Positions 1 to 7,349 of a stretch of 18,905 bases of DNA are shown here, one piece after another (position 1 is the stretch's first letter; every line of letters starts with the position of its first letter). Location: positions 1-18,905 of the forward strand of contig LUZV01000015.1 in assembly GCA_001603765.1 (NCBI GenBank), given 5' to 3'. The stretch comes from Anaerolineales bacterium Chloro_02. GTDB lineage: Bacteria; Chloroflexota; Anaerolineae; Anaerolineales; Anaerolineaceae. Both the position numbers and the translations under genes were made by a program. The notes beneath the pieces were generated by a model, which did not search any database, was not told the origin of the DNA, and worked only from the letters and a program-made list of their open reading frames with translations.

Positions 1-698
1 AGACCGTCATTCTCGACTCGGATCTGGCGGGCATCCTGGCGCATGAGGCTGTCGGGCACACGGTGGAAGCGGATTTGGTGGAAACCGGCTCGGTGGGCGG
101 CCCGATGTTTGGCAAACAAGTTGCCAGTGAAAAGATCAGCCTGGTGGACATCGCCCATACCGCTTTTGGCAAGCTGGCGCCGGTTCCGGTGTTTGTGGAT
201 GACGAAGGCACGCTGGCGCGCGACCAGTTGCTGATTGAAAACGGCATCCTGACCGGATACATGCACAACAAGGAGTCAGCCATAAAGTTTGGTCACACTG
301 CCAACGGAAACGCGCGCGCTTACGACTTCTCGGATGAACCTCTCATCCGCATGCGCAACACCTGCATTTTGCCGGGGACTGACAAGCTCGAAGAGATGAT
401 CGCCTCGGTTGAAGATGGCTATTACATGACCGACATGAACAACGGTCAGGCGGATTCGACTGGTGAGTTCATGTTTGGCGTCCCGATGGGCTACGAAATT
501 AAAAACGGAAAGCTCGGTAAGGCTATCAAAGACACAACTGTTTCAGGTGTGGCTTTTGACATCCTTAAGACTGCTGATATGGTCAGCGACACAGTTACCT
601 GGACCAACTCAGGCATGTGCGGCAAGAAACAGATGATCCCGGTAGGCATGGGCGGACCAGCCATCAAAGTTCAGATCAATGTGGGAGGTCGGGCATGA
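1..698 (+). CDS. tldD: TldD-family metalloprotease, 5' truncated by window edge
   Basis: C-terminal part of a TldD-type protein, the predicted catalytic partner of the TldD/TldE peptidase heterodimer, which trims unfolded or modified peptides in the cytoplasm. The reading frame is open from base 3, so the true start lies upstream of the window. The zinc-site motif HEAVGHTVEAD (HExxxH type) is encoded at about 42-74. The end of the protein has the typical GMCGKKQ...PVGMGGPAIKV stretch, which ends in a GGR tail close to the family's usual C-terminus. Its TGA (696-698) overlaps the ATG of the next gene (ATGA), so the two subunits are translationally coupled, as expected for a pair acting together. 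A GTG at 63 lies inside the motif and is not a credible start. Family assignment is firm; the natural substrate cannot be told from sequence. Confidence 0.93.
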   Translation, partial: TVILDSDLAGILAHEAVGHTVEADLVETGSVGGPMFGKQVASEKISLVDIAHTAFGKLAPVPVFVDDEGTLARDQLLIENGILTGYMHNKESAIKFGHTANGNARAYDFSDEPLIRMRNTCILPGTDKLEEMIASVEDGYYMTDMNNGQADSTGEFMFGVPMGYEIKNGKLGKAIKDTTVSGVAFDILKTADMVSDTVTWTNSGMCGKKQMIPVGMGGPAIKVQINVGGRA

Positions 699-2017
699 TA
701 AAAACGTTTGAAGTGAAAGACAAAGCTCTGCTAGACGCGGCTGAGTTAATCCTGGATGAGATCAAAGCGATCGGCGCGGATGAGGGTGAAACCTGGGTGA
801 GCCGCGGCGCTCTGACTGAACTCTATTATGAGCTTGGCAAGGTTAGCATGGTGCGCACAGTGTTTTCGGATAAGGTCAGCATTAAATTGCTCAAAGACAA
901 GCGCAAGGGCAGCACCACACTTAACAGTTTCAAGCCGGAAGAGATCCGTCTGGCGGTGCGAGAAGCCTGGCAGGCAGCACAGTCGGCTGCCGCGGACGAG
1001 GCGGAAGGAATCGCGGAATTGCTGGAAAACCTCAGCATCAGTGCTGGCGAGGAACAGCCCAATTTGGAGGGGATGTATGGGCAGCTCGATCAGATGCTTC
1101 AGGATGTGAGGCGTGAGTACCCAAAGATTAGCTTTGATTCGATAGGGATTGAGCACAATTTTGGCGAAAAACTCTATGCCAACACCAACGGTGTGCGCCT
1201 TTCGGAGCGCAAAGGGGTCTATCAGTTGAGCAATATGTTTGTGGCGAAGGATCAGGATAAAACCTCTTCCTTCAACTATTTTGGGACTGTCTACGAAGAC
1301 CCTGCGGATAGAGTCTGTGAGGCAGGGCGCGTTCGGAGGCTGTTGGATGAATCCCAACGGCAAATTGTGACCGATCAGTTTGAAGGGAACTTTACCGGAG
1401 ATCTGGTGATTACCCCAGGATGCCTTGAAAACTTTCTGTACTTCATCGCGGATATTTATCTTGAAGATGGCGCGCTGATTTCCGGCACCAGCCCCTGGAA
1501 AGACAAGATGGGCGAACAGGTTGCCAGCCCGCTGGTCAATTTCGCGTTAGCGGCTGACCAACCCGGGTTGCCGGGCGCGAGCCGGCTGAGTGGGGATGGG
1601 TACGTGGCTGAGAACATGGTCGTTATTGAGGACGGTGTGCTCAAAAACTTTAGCCTTAGCCGCTATGGTGCCAGCAAAACCGGTTTGAAGCGCTCGGCTA
1701 ACAACGGCGGAACGTATGTCTTTGGCAGCGGAGAGACCCCATTGGAAGAATTAATCGTCGGGGTTGAGAAAGGTATCCTCCTGGGTCGTTTTTCTGGCGG
1801 CAGTCCAAGCCCGGCGGGAGATTTGAGCGGTGTGGCAAAGAATAGCTTCCTGATTGAAAATGGCAAGGTAACCAGCGCTTTAAGTGAGGTGATGATCTCG
1901 GGCAACCTTGGTGAGATGCTGCGCGATGTTGTGGCGGTTAGCCAGGAACGCGAGAACTCTGGTTATTGGCTCTTACCGTGGATACGGGTAAAGGGCGTGA
2001 CCATTTCGGGTAAATAA
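695..2017 (+). CDS. pmbA: TldE/PmbA-family metalloprotease partner
   Basis: A 440-residue TldD/PmbA-family protein, close to the usual PmbA length. It is the second subunit of the heterodimer encoded with the upstream gene. It lacks the HExxxH motif seen in its neighbour, as is usual for the E/PmbA subunit. The C-terminal half carries the family signature GRFSGGSPSPAGDLSGVAKN (about residues 365-385), followed by FLIENGKV and a VMISGNLGEML segment. I chose the ATG at 695 because it overlaps the upstream stop and has a GGGAGG ribosome site at about 682-688. An in-frame start at 617 would lie deep inside tldD and is unlikely. The hairpin repeat block begins 14 bases after the stop. PmbA relatives take part in microcin and antibiotic peptide maturation, but nothing in this window shows such a substrate. 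Confidence 0.92.
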   Translation: MIKTFEVKDKALLDAAELILDEIKAIGADEGETWVSRGALTELYYELGKVSMVRTVFSDKVSIKLLKDKRKGSTTLNSFKPEEIRLAVREAWQAAQSAAADEAEGIAELLENLSISAGEEQPNLEGMYGQLDQMLQDVRREYPKISFDSIGIEHNFGEKLYANTNGVRLSERKGVYQLSNMFVAKDQDKTSSFNYFGTVYEDPADRVCEAGRVRRLLDESQRQIVTDQFEGNFTGDLVITPGCLENFLYFIADIYLEDGALISGTSPWKDKMGEQVASPLVNFALAADQPGLPGASRLSGDGYVAENMVVIEDGVLKNFSLSRYGASKTGLKRSANNGGTYVFGSGETPLEELIVGVEKGILLGRFSGGSPSPAGDLSGVAKNSFLIENGKVTSALSEVMISGNLGEMLRDVVAVSQERENSGYWLLPWIRVKGVTISGK

Positions 2018-2031
2018 ACCGCGCACCGTAA

Positions 2032-2314
2032 GGAAGGGGCTCGCCCCCTTCCGATTGGTTGGAATGGCGCAAGGCCATTCCCTACGGGCGATGGAAGACA
2101 CGGAATGGCACATGGAACCATCCGTTGGATCGTTTGGTAGGGAAGGGGCTCGCCCCCTTCCGATTGGTACGGAATGGCGCAAGGCCATTCCCTACGGGCG
2201 ATGGAAAACGCGGAATGGCGCAAGGCCATTCCCTACGGGTGATGAAAGAAACGGAATGGCGCAAGGCCATTCCATACGGGTGATGGAAAACACGGAATGG
2301 CGAAAGGCGATTCC
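2032..2314. repeat. Intergenic hairpin repeat block, 41-nt period
   Basis: This block fills most of the gene-free stretch 2018-2339. Two 21-nt elements (2032-2052, 2141-2161) have arms GGAAGGGG/CCCCTTCC with loop CTCGC. Six copies of a second 21-nt element start at 2061, 2102, 2171, 2212, 2253 and 2294. Their arms are GGAATGGC/GCCATTCC with loop GCAAG. The 2102 copy is degenerate, and the 2294 copy has a G-G mismatch in the stem. Starts within each run are exactly 41 nt apart (2061 to 2102; 2171, 2212, 2253, 2294). The 20-nt links are also conserved (CTACGGG(T/C)GATG(G/A)AA...). Because 41 is not a multiple of 3, the block produces short spurious ORFs in several frames. It looks like an expanded REP-like palindrome family rather than coding DNA. 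Confidence 0.88.
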
Positions 2315-2339
2315 GTACGGGTGAAAAGGAGAATTAATA

Positions 2340-3167
2340 ATGCTCAATCCTGATTTACAAAAGAAATTGCTCGCCGAGGGGCGGGAGTTTATGAAAAACG
2401 ACCACAACAGCGCTTATACGGACTTTGAGTCCGACCAGAACCTGAAGCTCCCTCAACCCCCGCTGGTGAAAGAGCCGATGAGCAACCACGCTGAACTGTT
2501 ACCCAGGAATTTTGAGGACCTGGAAATGGAGCAGGATTTCATCAAACTGTTGACGGAACGAAAAAGCTCGCGGGTGTACACCCAACAGCCCCTCAGCCTG
2601 CTGCAGCTCTCCTTTTTACTCTGGGCAACACAAGGCATCAAGGACATTCGCGGGAAGTCATACGCCACGCTGCGCACAGTTCCGTCTGGTGGAGCGCGCC
2701 ATGCTTTTGAGACCTACCTGCTCGTGCAGCACGTGGAGGGATTGAGACCAGGCGCTTACCACTATCTGCCCATGGGGCATCAACTTGAATTCCTTCATCC
2801 GGTGGACGATTTGCCAGCGCAAATTTCAACCTCGCTTGAAGGGCAGAGCTGGGCGGCAAAAGCCAGCGTAATCTTTTATTGGAGTTTTGTGCCGTATCGC
2901 TGTGAGTGGCGCTATGGGATTTTCGCGCACAGACCTGCGCTGATGGACGCCGGGCATCTTGGTCAGAACCTTTACCTGGCGTGCGCGGCGCTGGGCTTGG
3001 GCACCTGCGCGGTTGCGGCTTTTGACCGGCAAATGTGCGATTCTCTGTTTACGCTGGATGGAGAAGAAGAATTTACCGTCTATGCCTCGCCGGTTGGAAC
3101 CATCTCGCCCAAGGATCACAGTTCTGAGAAGGCTTTCTACCAATTTGTGGAGGATGAGGGGCTATAA
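2340..3167 (+). CDS. SagB/ThcOx-type nitroreductase-family oxidoreductase
   Basis: A 275-residue FMN-dependent nitroreductase-fold protein of the SagB/ThcOx type. The family oxidises azoline rings in peptide biosynthesis, but many stand-alone members are of unknown substrate. The core starts near residue 75 with ERKSSRVYTQQPLSLLQLSFLL, then a WATQGI stretch and PSGGARHAFETYLLV, which usually forms part of the FMN site. GLRPGAYHYLP and the C-terminal GHLGQNLYLACAALGLGTC helix are also typical. The start has a well-placed AAGGAG at 2326-2331, 8 nt before ATG. No YcaO or precursor peptide gene is nearby, so a role in a RiPP pathway is not supported here. The nearby TldD/PmbA pair can act on modified peptides in other organisms, but the repeat block separates them and I would not call a pathway from this. 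Confidence 0.85.
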   Translation: MLNPDLQKKLLAEGREFMKNDHNSAYTDFESDQNLKLPQPPLVKEPMSNHAELLPRNFEDLEMEQDFIKLLTERKSSRVYTQQPLSLLQLSFLLWATQGIKDIRGKSYATLRTVPSGGARHAFETYLLVQHVEGLRPGAYHYLPMGHQLEFLHPVDDLPAQISTSLEGQSWAAKASVIFYWSFVPYRCEWRYGIFAHRPALMDAGHLGQNLYLACAALGLGTCAVAAFDRQMCDSLFTLDGEEEFTVYASPVGTISPKDHSSEKAFYQFVEDEGL

Positions 3168-3232
3168 AATATTGAGCTATTGACCGAGCCTATTGAGAGT
3201 AATGGGCGCGTGAAATGGCTTTATGAGGCATT

Positions 3233-4162
3233 ATGTGGGTTTTGTTCGCGTTTCTTTCGGCCTTATTCGCGGGGATAACCGCGATTCTGGCCAAGTTTGG
3301 CATCAGGAAGACTGACTCTTACGTCGCGACAGCGATAAGGACTGTGTTTGTCTTGATGTTCGCATGGATGATGGTCTTTGTGGTTGGCTCGCAAGGGCAG
3401 ATAAACCAAATCAGCTCCAGGAGCCTGCTGTTCCTGGTGTTTTCCGGGTTGAGCACTGGGGCTTCCTGGTTGTTCTATTTTAAGGCTCTGCAAATCGGGG
3501 ATATCAACAAGGTGACCCCTATCGACAAATCCAGCCTGGTATTGACCATGCTGCTGGCTATCATTTTCCTGGGTGAGAGCGTCACCTGGCTGAAAGCGCT
3601 ATGCATGGTGCTGATTGGCATTGGCACATGGCTGATGATTCAAAAGAAAGCACTCAAGATTACCCAGCCAACTGAGGTAAATACTTTAGAACCAGACAGG
3701 GCGGAGTTAACCTCCACCGTTGAACCTTCGCCTGGGGTGAGGGGTAAGCCGTGGATGCTTTATGCGATTGGTTCGGCTGTGTTCGCAGCCCTGACCTCCA
3801 TCCTCGGCAAGGTGGGTATCCAGGGGGTCGAATCCAACCTCGGAACGGCCATCCGGACTATTGTCGTGTTGGTCATGGCTTGGGTAATTGTATTTATCAC
3901 CCGAAAGCAAAGCACCATCAAATCCATCGACAAGCGCAGTTGGATTTTTCTTATTCTGTCGGCTGTGGCAACCGGGTCTTCCTGGTTGTGCTACTACAAA
4001 GCCCTCCAGGATGGGCCAGCCAGCGTCGTCGCGCCGATTGACAAGCTCAGCATTGTGGTGACCGTGGGACTCTCTTACCTCTTCTTCAAGGAGAAACTCT
4101 CTCGCCAGGCTTTGCTTGGTCTGGGTTTGATTGTGGTTGGGACGCTTTTACTATTGGTGTGA
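3233..4162 (+). CDS. EamA/DMT-family transporter with two near-equivalent halves
   Basis: A 309-residue inner-membrane protein of the drug/metabolite transporter superfamily with two EamA units, about residues 2-140 and 174-309, joined by a polar linker (about 141-172). The halves align with almost no gaps at an offset of 172 residues: FGIRKTDSYVATAIRT against VGIQGVESNLGTAIRT, and GASWLFYFKALQIG against GSSWLCYYKALQDG, each followed by a PIDK motif. That is closer than I expect between DMT halves, suggesting a fairly recent fusion of two copies of a single-EamA protein of about 140 residues. The substrate is unknown. The ATG at 3233 has GAGG just 4 nt upstream, a rather short spacing; the in-frame codons upstream run into a stop. 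It is 65 nt from the nitroreductase gene and may share its transcript. Confidence 0.88.
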   Translation: MWVLFAFLSALFAGITAILAKFGIRKTDSYVATAIRTVFVLMFAWMMVFVVGSQGQINQISSRSLLFLVFSGLSTGASWLFYFKALQIGDINKVTPIDKSSLVLTMLLAIIFLGESVTWLKALCMVLIGIGTWLMIQKKALKITQPTEVNTLEPDRAELTSTVEPSPGVRGKPWMLYAIGSAVFAALTSILGKVGIQGVESNLGTAIRTIVVLVMAWVIVFITRKQSTIKSIDKRSWIFLILSAVATGSSWLCYYKALQDGPASVVAPIDKLSIVVTVGLSYLFFKEKLSRQALLGLGLIVVGTLLLLV

Positions 4163-4181
4163 AACGGGATTCGATTCACGG

Positions 4182-4187
4182 TACAAT
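4182..4187 (+). promoter_or_regulatory. Candidate -10 box for the deaminase gene
   Basis: TACAAT stands in the 62-nt gap between the transporter and the deaminase gene, with about 37 nt to the ATG at 4225. I see no good -35 at 16-18 nt (the best is a weak GTGAAA), so this is a tentative call from the -10 alone. Confidence 0.22.
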
Positions 4188-4224
4188 CTTGGGATAAGAA
4201 CAACGTGCATGTGGAAGGATTTGC

Positions 4225-4716
4225 ATGGAAAGAAGAGACAAAATCAACTATTATCTAGATCTTGCTGAGATGGTCAGTCAGCGTGGTACCTGCCTGCGCA
4301 AACAGTACGGCGCGGTGATCGTCAAGAACGATGAGGTTGTCTCGACGGGTTATGCTGGCGCGCCGCGCGGCAGGGCGAACTGTATTGACCTCGGCTATTG
4401 CATCCGCGAGAAATTGCAAATTCCGCGCGGTGAGCGCTATGAGCTTTGCCGCAGCGTGCACGCGGAAGCAAACGCGATTATAAGCGCCTCAAGGGAACGG
4501 ATGCTCGGCAGCTCGCTCTACCTTACTGGCATCGACTTAAAAGAAAACGGCAACTATGTCAGAAATGCCAACCCCTGCTCAATGTGCAAACGTCTGATCA
4601 TCAACGCGGGGATTGACCAGGTCTTTATCCGTGATGATAAAGACAGTTTTCGCCTTATCACGGTTCAGGAGTGGGTCGACAATGACGAGTCGCTCTCTGG
4701 CGTGATGGGCTACTGA
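4225..4716 (+). CDS. dCMP deaminase-family (ComEB-like) zinc deaminase
   Basis: A 163-residue cytidine/deoxycytidylate deaminase-fold enzyme. The closest family is dCMP deaminase, which makes dUMP for thymidylate synthesis. The zinc site is complete: H79-A-E81 (in SVHAEANAI) supplies a ligand and the proton-shuttling glutamate, and P117-C118-S-M-C121 gives the other two ligands. Further cysteines at about 53, 59 and 75 fit the insertion found in ComEB/dCMP-deaminase relatives, NCIDLGYCIREKLQIP...YELC, which can hold a second zinc. AAGGA at 4215-4219 precedes the ATG by 5 nt. The pirin gene follows 19 nt downstream, so the two may be cotranscribed, though no functional link is evident. A related deaminase with another nucleotide substrate is the main alternative. 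Confidence 0.87.
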   Translation: MERRDKINYYLDLAEMVSQRGTCLRKQYGAVIVKNDEVVSTGYAGAPRGRANCIDLGYCIREKLQIPRGERYELCRSVHAEANAIISASRERMLGSSLYLTGIDLKENGNYVRNANPCSMCKRLIINAGIDQVFIRDDKDSFRLITVQEWVDNDESLSGVMGY

Positions 4717-4735
4717 GTTTGAAAGGAACTAACTG

Positions 4736-5566
4736 ATGAAAAAAAGAACAATAACCCGCGTGGTGCAAGGTGTACCAGCGGTGGATGGCGCTGGAGTCCG
4801 GCTAAACCGGGTTTTAGGAGGCAGCACCATCGAAGATTTTGATCCCTTTTTAATGATGGACTCTTTTGATTCGAGAAATCCTGAAGATTACATCAGGGGG
4901 TTTCCAACGCACCCACATCGCGGGATCGAAACCATCACCTATCTGATTGAGGGCGAGATCGCGCATGAGGACAGCCTTGGCAACAAAGGCTTAATCACCT
5001 CCGGCGCCAGTCAGTGGATGACTGCCGGCAGTGGGATCCTGCACCAGGAAATGCCGCTTGCGACAGAGAGACTATTGGGGCTTCAGCTCTGGCTCAACTT
5101 ACCTGCCTCCGAAAAGATGACCGAACCGAAATATTTTGACATTGAACCGAAAGATATGGGTTTGGTGGAAGTAAATGGCGGCTTTGTGCGGGTGATTTCC
5201 GGCGAATACAAAGGCGTCAGAGGTGTTCGACCGCACCACATTCAAGCTACACTGCTTGACGTGCAGTTGGATGAGGGTCAGGGCATCGAGATTCCAGTGG
5301 CAGAAAATGAAACCGTTTTTGTGTTTCTGATCGCCGGAGAAGGAATGCTCGAAGGAGAAATCTTTGAAGAAAAGACCGCGCTCCTGTTGAGCGATGGTGA
5401 TGTCGTGGAGGTATACGCTTTGCCAGGGGAAACCTTGCGTTTCATTCTGGCTTCAGCGCCCGCGCTGCACGAACCGGTTGCCTGGGGCGGACCGATTGTA
5501 ATGAACACTCGTGAAGAGCTGGATCAGGCTTTTCGTGAGCTTAGAGAAGGCACATTTATTAAGTGA
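4736..5566 (+). CDS. Pirin-family bicupin protein
   Basis: A 276-residue pirin, a metal-binding double cupin; bacterial members have been tied to quercetinase activity and to regulation of central metabolism. The N-terminal cupin holds the full iron site: H59 and H61 in PTHPHRGIETITYL, and H103 and E105 in GILHQEMP. The second cupin (about residues 145-276) contains the expected FDIEPKD...VRVISG and PVAENETVFVFLIAGEG strands but no obvious metal site, as in the family. AAAGGA at about 4721-4726 lies before the ATG. The gene ends 10 nt before the dihydrolipoyl dehydrogenase gene, a spacing that implies cotranscription. Some bacterial pirins are reported to modulate pyruvate dehydrogenase, so the adjacency to an E3 subunit gene is suggestive, but this is inference only. 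Confidence 0.92.
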   Translation: MKKRTITRVVQGVPAVDGAGVRLNRVLGGSTIEDFDPFLMMDSFDSRNPEDYIRGFPTHPHRGIETITYLIEGEIAHEDSLGNKGLITSGASQWMTAGSGILHQEMPLATERLLGLQLWLNLPASEKMTEPKYFDIEPKDMGLVEVNGGFVRVISGEYKGVRGVRPHHIQATLLDVQLDEGQGIEIPVAENETVFVFLIAGEGMLEGEIFEEKTALLLSDGDVVEVYALPGETLRFILASAPALHEPVAWGGPIVMNTREELDQAFRELREGTFIK

Positions 5567-5576
5567 GAGAGTCGAA

Positions 5577-6974
5577 ATGAAACAATTTGACGTTGTGGTT
5601 TTAGGCGCTGGTCCGGGCGGTTATGTGGCGGCAATTAAAGCCGCCCAGCTTGGTAAAAAGGTCGGCATTGTTGAGCGTGAACACCTGGGTGGGGTCTGCC
5701 TGAACGTGGGCTGTATTCCGTCCAAGGCGCTGTTGAGGAACGCTGAGCTGGCGCATTTACTGCGGACCAACGCGAAGGAGTTTGGCATCAGCTTTGATAA
5801 CCTTCAGCTTGATTATTCTGCCGCGTTTAAGCGCAGCCGCCAAACAAGCCAACGGCTGGTTAAGGGTGTTAGCTTCCTGATGAAAAAGAATAATATCGAG
5901 GTCATCAGCGGAGAAGGAAAGCTGACTGCGCCGGGCAAGCTGAGCGTGTCGCTTACGGCTGGCGGCGAAGAAGAGGTTGAGGCGAAGGATATCATCCTGG
6001 CTACCGGCGCGCACGCTACGGTAATCCCGGGCATGGAACCTGACGGCGAGAAAATCCTGGACTACCGCAACGCGATTCTACTTGAAGCTCTGCCAAAATC
6101 CGCGGTCATCATTGGCGGAGGCGCCATCGGGATCGAGTTCGCCACCGTCTGGAGCGGCTACGGCGTGGAGGTAAGCGTGGTGGAGATGCTGCCTCACATC
6201 CTGCCCAATGAGGACGAAGAGGCGGCTGCCGAGCTGGCGAAGGCGCTGAATAAACGCGGCGTGAAGGTCTACGCCGGCACTAAAGTGAAGGGCGTGGAAC
6301 GCACAGAAACCGGCACACGGGTGCTGATTGAGCGCGAAAAGGGCGAAGAAAGCCTCGAAGCTGAGGTCACACTGGTGGCTGTTGGTTTCAAAGCCAATTC
6401 CCTCGGCATCGGTTTGGAGCAGGTGGGTGTTGAAACTGATAAGCGCGGTTTTGTGATGGTGGATGAGCGCATGGCAACCAACGTCCCAGGCATTTGGGCG
6501 ATTGGCGACCTGACTGGCAAGCTGCTGCTGGCGCATACCGCCTCGACCATGGGCATAATTTGCGCTGAAAACATCGCGGGTGAACAGCCGCGCAAACTTG
6601 ACTACCGCATGATCCCCCGGGCGGTCTATTCCACGCCTCAGGTGGCGTCTTTTGGCTACACCGAAGCGCAGGCGAAAGAGGCTGGTTTTGCAGTGAAGGT
6701 AGGGAGGTTCAACTTCCAGGCAAACGGAAAAGCGCTTGGTTTAGGAGAGTATCAGGGATGGACGAAAATCATCACCGATGAGAAATACGGTGAGATCTTG
6801 GGCGCGGTGATTGTTGGACCGGAAGCCTCTGAATTGCTGCCGGAGCTGGTTCTGGCGCAGGTAAACGAGCTGACCGTTGAAGAAGTCGCGCGATCCGTGC
6901 ACGCTCACCCAACGCTTTCTGAAGTGTTAATGGAGGCGGCAGAAGCCGCGCTTGGCGGAGCGATTCATAGTTAG
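5577..6974 (+). CDS. lpdA: Dihydrolipoyl dehydrogenase (E3)
   Basis: A 465-residue FAD/NAD flavoprotein that reoxidises dihydrolipoyl groups of 2-oxoacid dehydrogenase or glycine cleavage complexes. Visible parts in order: the FAD dinucleotide motif VLGAGPGGYVAAIKAAQLG (from about residue 8); the redox disulfide C41/C46 in GGVCLNVGCIPSK; a second Rossmann motif IIGGGAIGIEFA for NAD; the ATNVPGIWAIGD FAD-binding strand; and the C-terminal interface HAHPTLSE (residues 442-449), with catalytic H444 and E449. Length is normal for the family. I placed the start at 5577, where the conserved MKQFDVVVLG begins, rather than at an in-frame ATG at 5511 that would overlap the pirin gene by 56 nt. No E1, E2 or lipoyl-domain gene is visible, so its parent complex is encoded elsewhere. 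Confidence 0.96.
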   Translation: MKQFDVVVLGAGPGGYVAAIKAAQLGKKVGIVEREHLGGVCLNVGCIPSKALLRNAELAHLLRTNAKEFGISFDNLQLDYSAAFKRSRQTSQRLVKGVSFLMKKNNIEVISGEGKLTAPGKLSVSLTAGGEEEVEAKDIILATGAHATVIPGMEPDGEKILDYRNAILLEALPKSAVIIGGGAIGIEFATVWSGYGVEVSVVEMLPHILPNEDEEAAAELAKALNKRGVKVYAGTKVKGVERTETGTRVLIEREKGEESLEAEVTLVAVGFKANSLGIGLEQVGVETDKRGFVMVDERMATNVPGIWAIGDLTGKLLLAHTASTMGIICAENIAGEQPRKLDYRMIPRAVYSTPQVASFGYTEAQAKEAGFAVKVGRFNFQANGKALGLGEYQGWTKIITDEKYGEILGAVIVGPEASELLPELVLAQVNELTVEEVARSVHAHPTLSEVLMEAAEAALGGAIHS

Positions 6975-6990
6975 TTTTTTGGCTTTCATG

Positions 6991-7016
6991 ATTCGGCGGG
7001 GTTTCACCCGCCGAAT
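6991..7016 (+). terminator. Hairpin terminator after lpdA
   Basis: A perfect 10-bp inverted repeat (ATTCGGCGGG / CCCGCCGAAT) with the 6-nt loop GTTTCA starts 17 nt after the lpdA stop. It is followed by a T/A-rich tract (TGCATTTAAATATT) rather than a clean T run. It would close the preceding transcript and isolate the following operon. Confidence 0.62.
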
Positions 7017-7235
7017 TGCATTTAAATATTATTGTTTGTCCATGATCAAATACGAATGGGCTTAAAACAAATTTCCACAATAAGAAAAGCAACCCAATAA
7101 AAGCCGTTTTCTAATCTGAGTGACAAAATTTCCACCTGACGCGTCTTCAATTATCTGACGCTCTCCTTAGGACCGGTCCTGAAAGATTCAACCTGGCAGC
7201 GAGTTTGGGTTGATTTATTGGCACATAACTTGCTT
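7017..7235. other. Gene-free spacer with short repeats and dyads
   Basis: AT-rich intergenic DNA without a credible gene. It contains the 10-mer AAATTTCCAC twice (7069-7078, 7126-7135), CTGACGC twice at a 19-nt interval (7136-7142, 7155-7161), and a small GACGCGTC dyad at 7138-7145. These might be regulator sites but none matches a motif I can name. Confidence 0.4.
7169..7180. promoter_or_regulatory. Perfect 12-bp palindrome, possible operator
   Basis: AGGACCGGTCCT is fully self-complementary and sits about 60 nt upstream of the candidate promoter of the 7350 operon. A perfect 12-bp dyad in AT-rich intergenic DNA fits a dimeric regulator site. The cognate regulator is unknown and chance is possible. 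Confidence 0.3.
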
Positions 7236-7268
7236 TTGCCATTTTCGGACTCGTGATTATGCTATACT
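7236..7268 (+). promoter_or_regulatory. Candidate promoter of the 7350-14171 operon
   Basis: TTGCCA at 7236-7241 is followed by TATGCT at 7258-7263 (16-nt spacing) and by the overlapping, better-scoring TATACT at 7263-7268 (21-nt spacing from the same -35). Either would start transcription very close to the ATG at 7275, or else give a leader of about 75 nt before the main gene at 7350. This is the only promoter-like element I find ahead of the six-gene cluster. Confidence 0.35.
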
Positions 7269-7274
7269 TTATTC

Positions 7275-7340
7275 ATGAATTTTCCGGTTGGTTTTCTTTG
7301 CTTAGCAATTATTAATCTTGGTTTTCGCGGGGCGAAATAG
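7275..7340 (+). CDS. Possible 21-residue leader ORF
   Basis: An ATG-initiated ORF of 21 codons with a hydrophobic product (starts MNFPVGFLCLAIINLG) ends with TAG 9 nt before the ATG of the 7350 gene. It has no Shine-Dalgarno site. Its ATG lies 6 nt after the TATACT element, so if that element is the -10, the transcript would be nearly leaderless at this ORF. It could couple translation into the operon or be a chance ORF. No homology can be judged at this size. Confidence 0.22.
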   Translation: MNFPVGFLCLAIINLGFRGAK

Positions 7341-7349
7341 GCGAACAAC

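Noticed and set aside
746..1363. 205-residue minus-strand ORF inside pmbA
   Set aside because: Antisense shadow of a well-supported gene, with no recognisable domain.
2061..2314. CRISPR-like array
   Set aside because: The spacing is regular, but the 20-nt segments between palindromes are conserved between units rather than unique, so these are tandem compound repeats.
2055..2324. Several short ORFs on both strands in the repeat block
   Set aside because: They are produced by the 41-nt repeat running through the reading frames, giving repeated WRKAIPYG-like or GLAPF-like peptides; they have no ribosome sites.
695..3167. RiPP pathway made of TldD/PmbA and the SagB-type enzyme
   Set aside because: No YcaO, precursor peptide or exporter gene is present, and the repeat block separates the genes; proximity alone is not enough.
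6078..6536. 152-residue minus-strand ORF inside lpdA
   Set aside because: Entirely antisense to a firmly identified dihydrolipoyl dehydrogenase; His-rich composition is typical of antisense reading.
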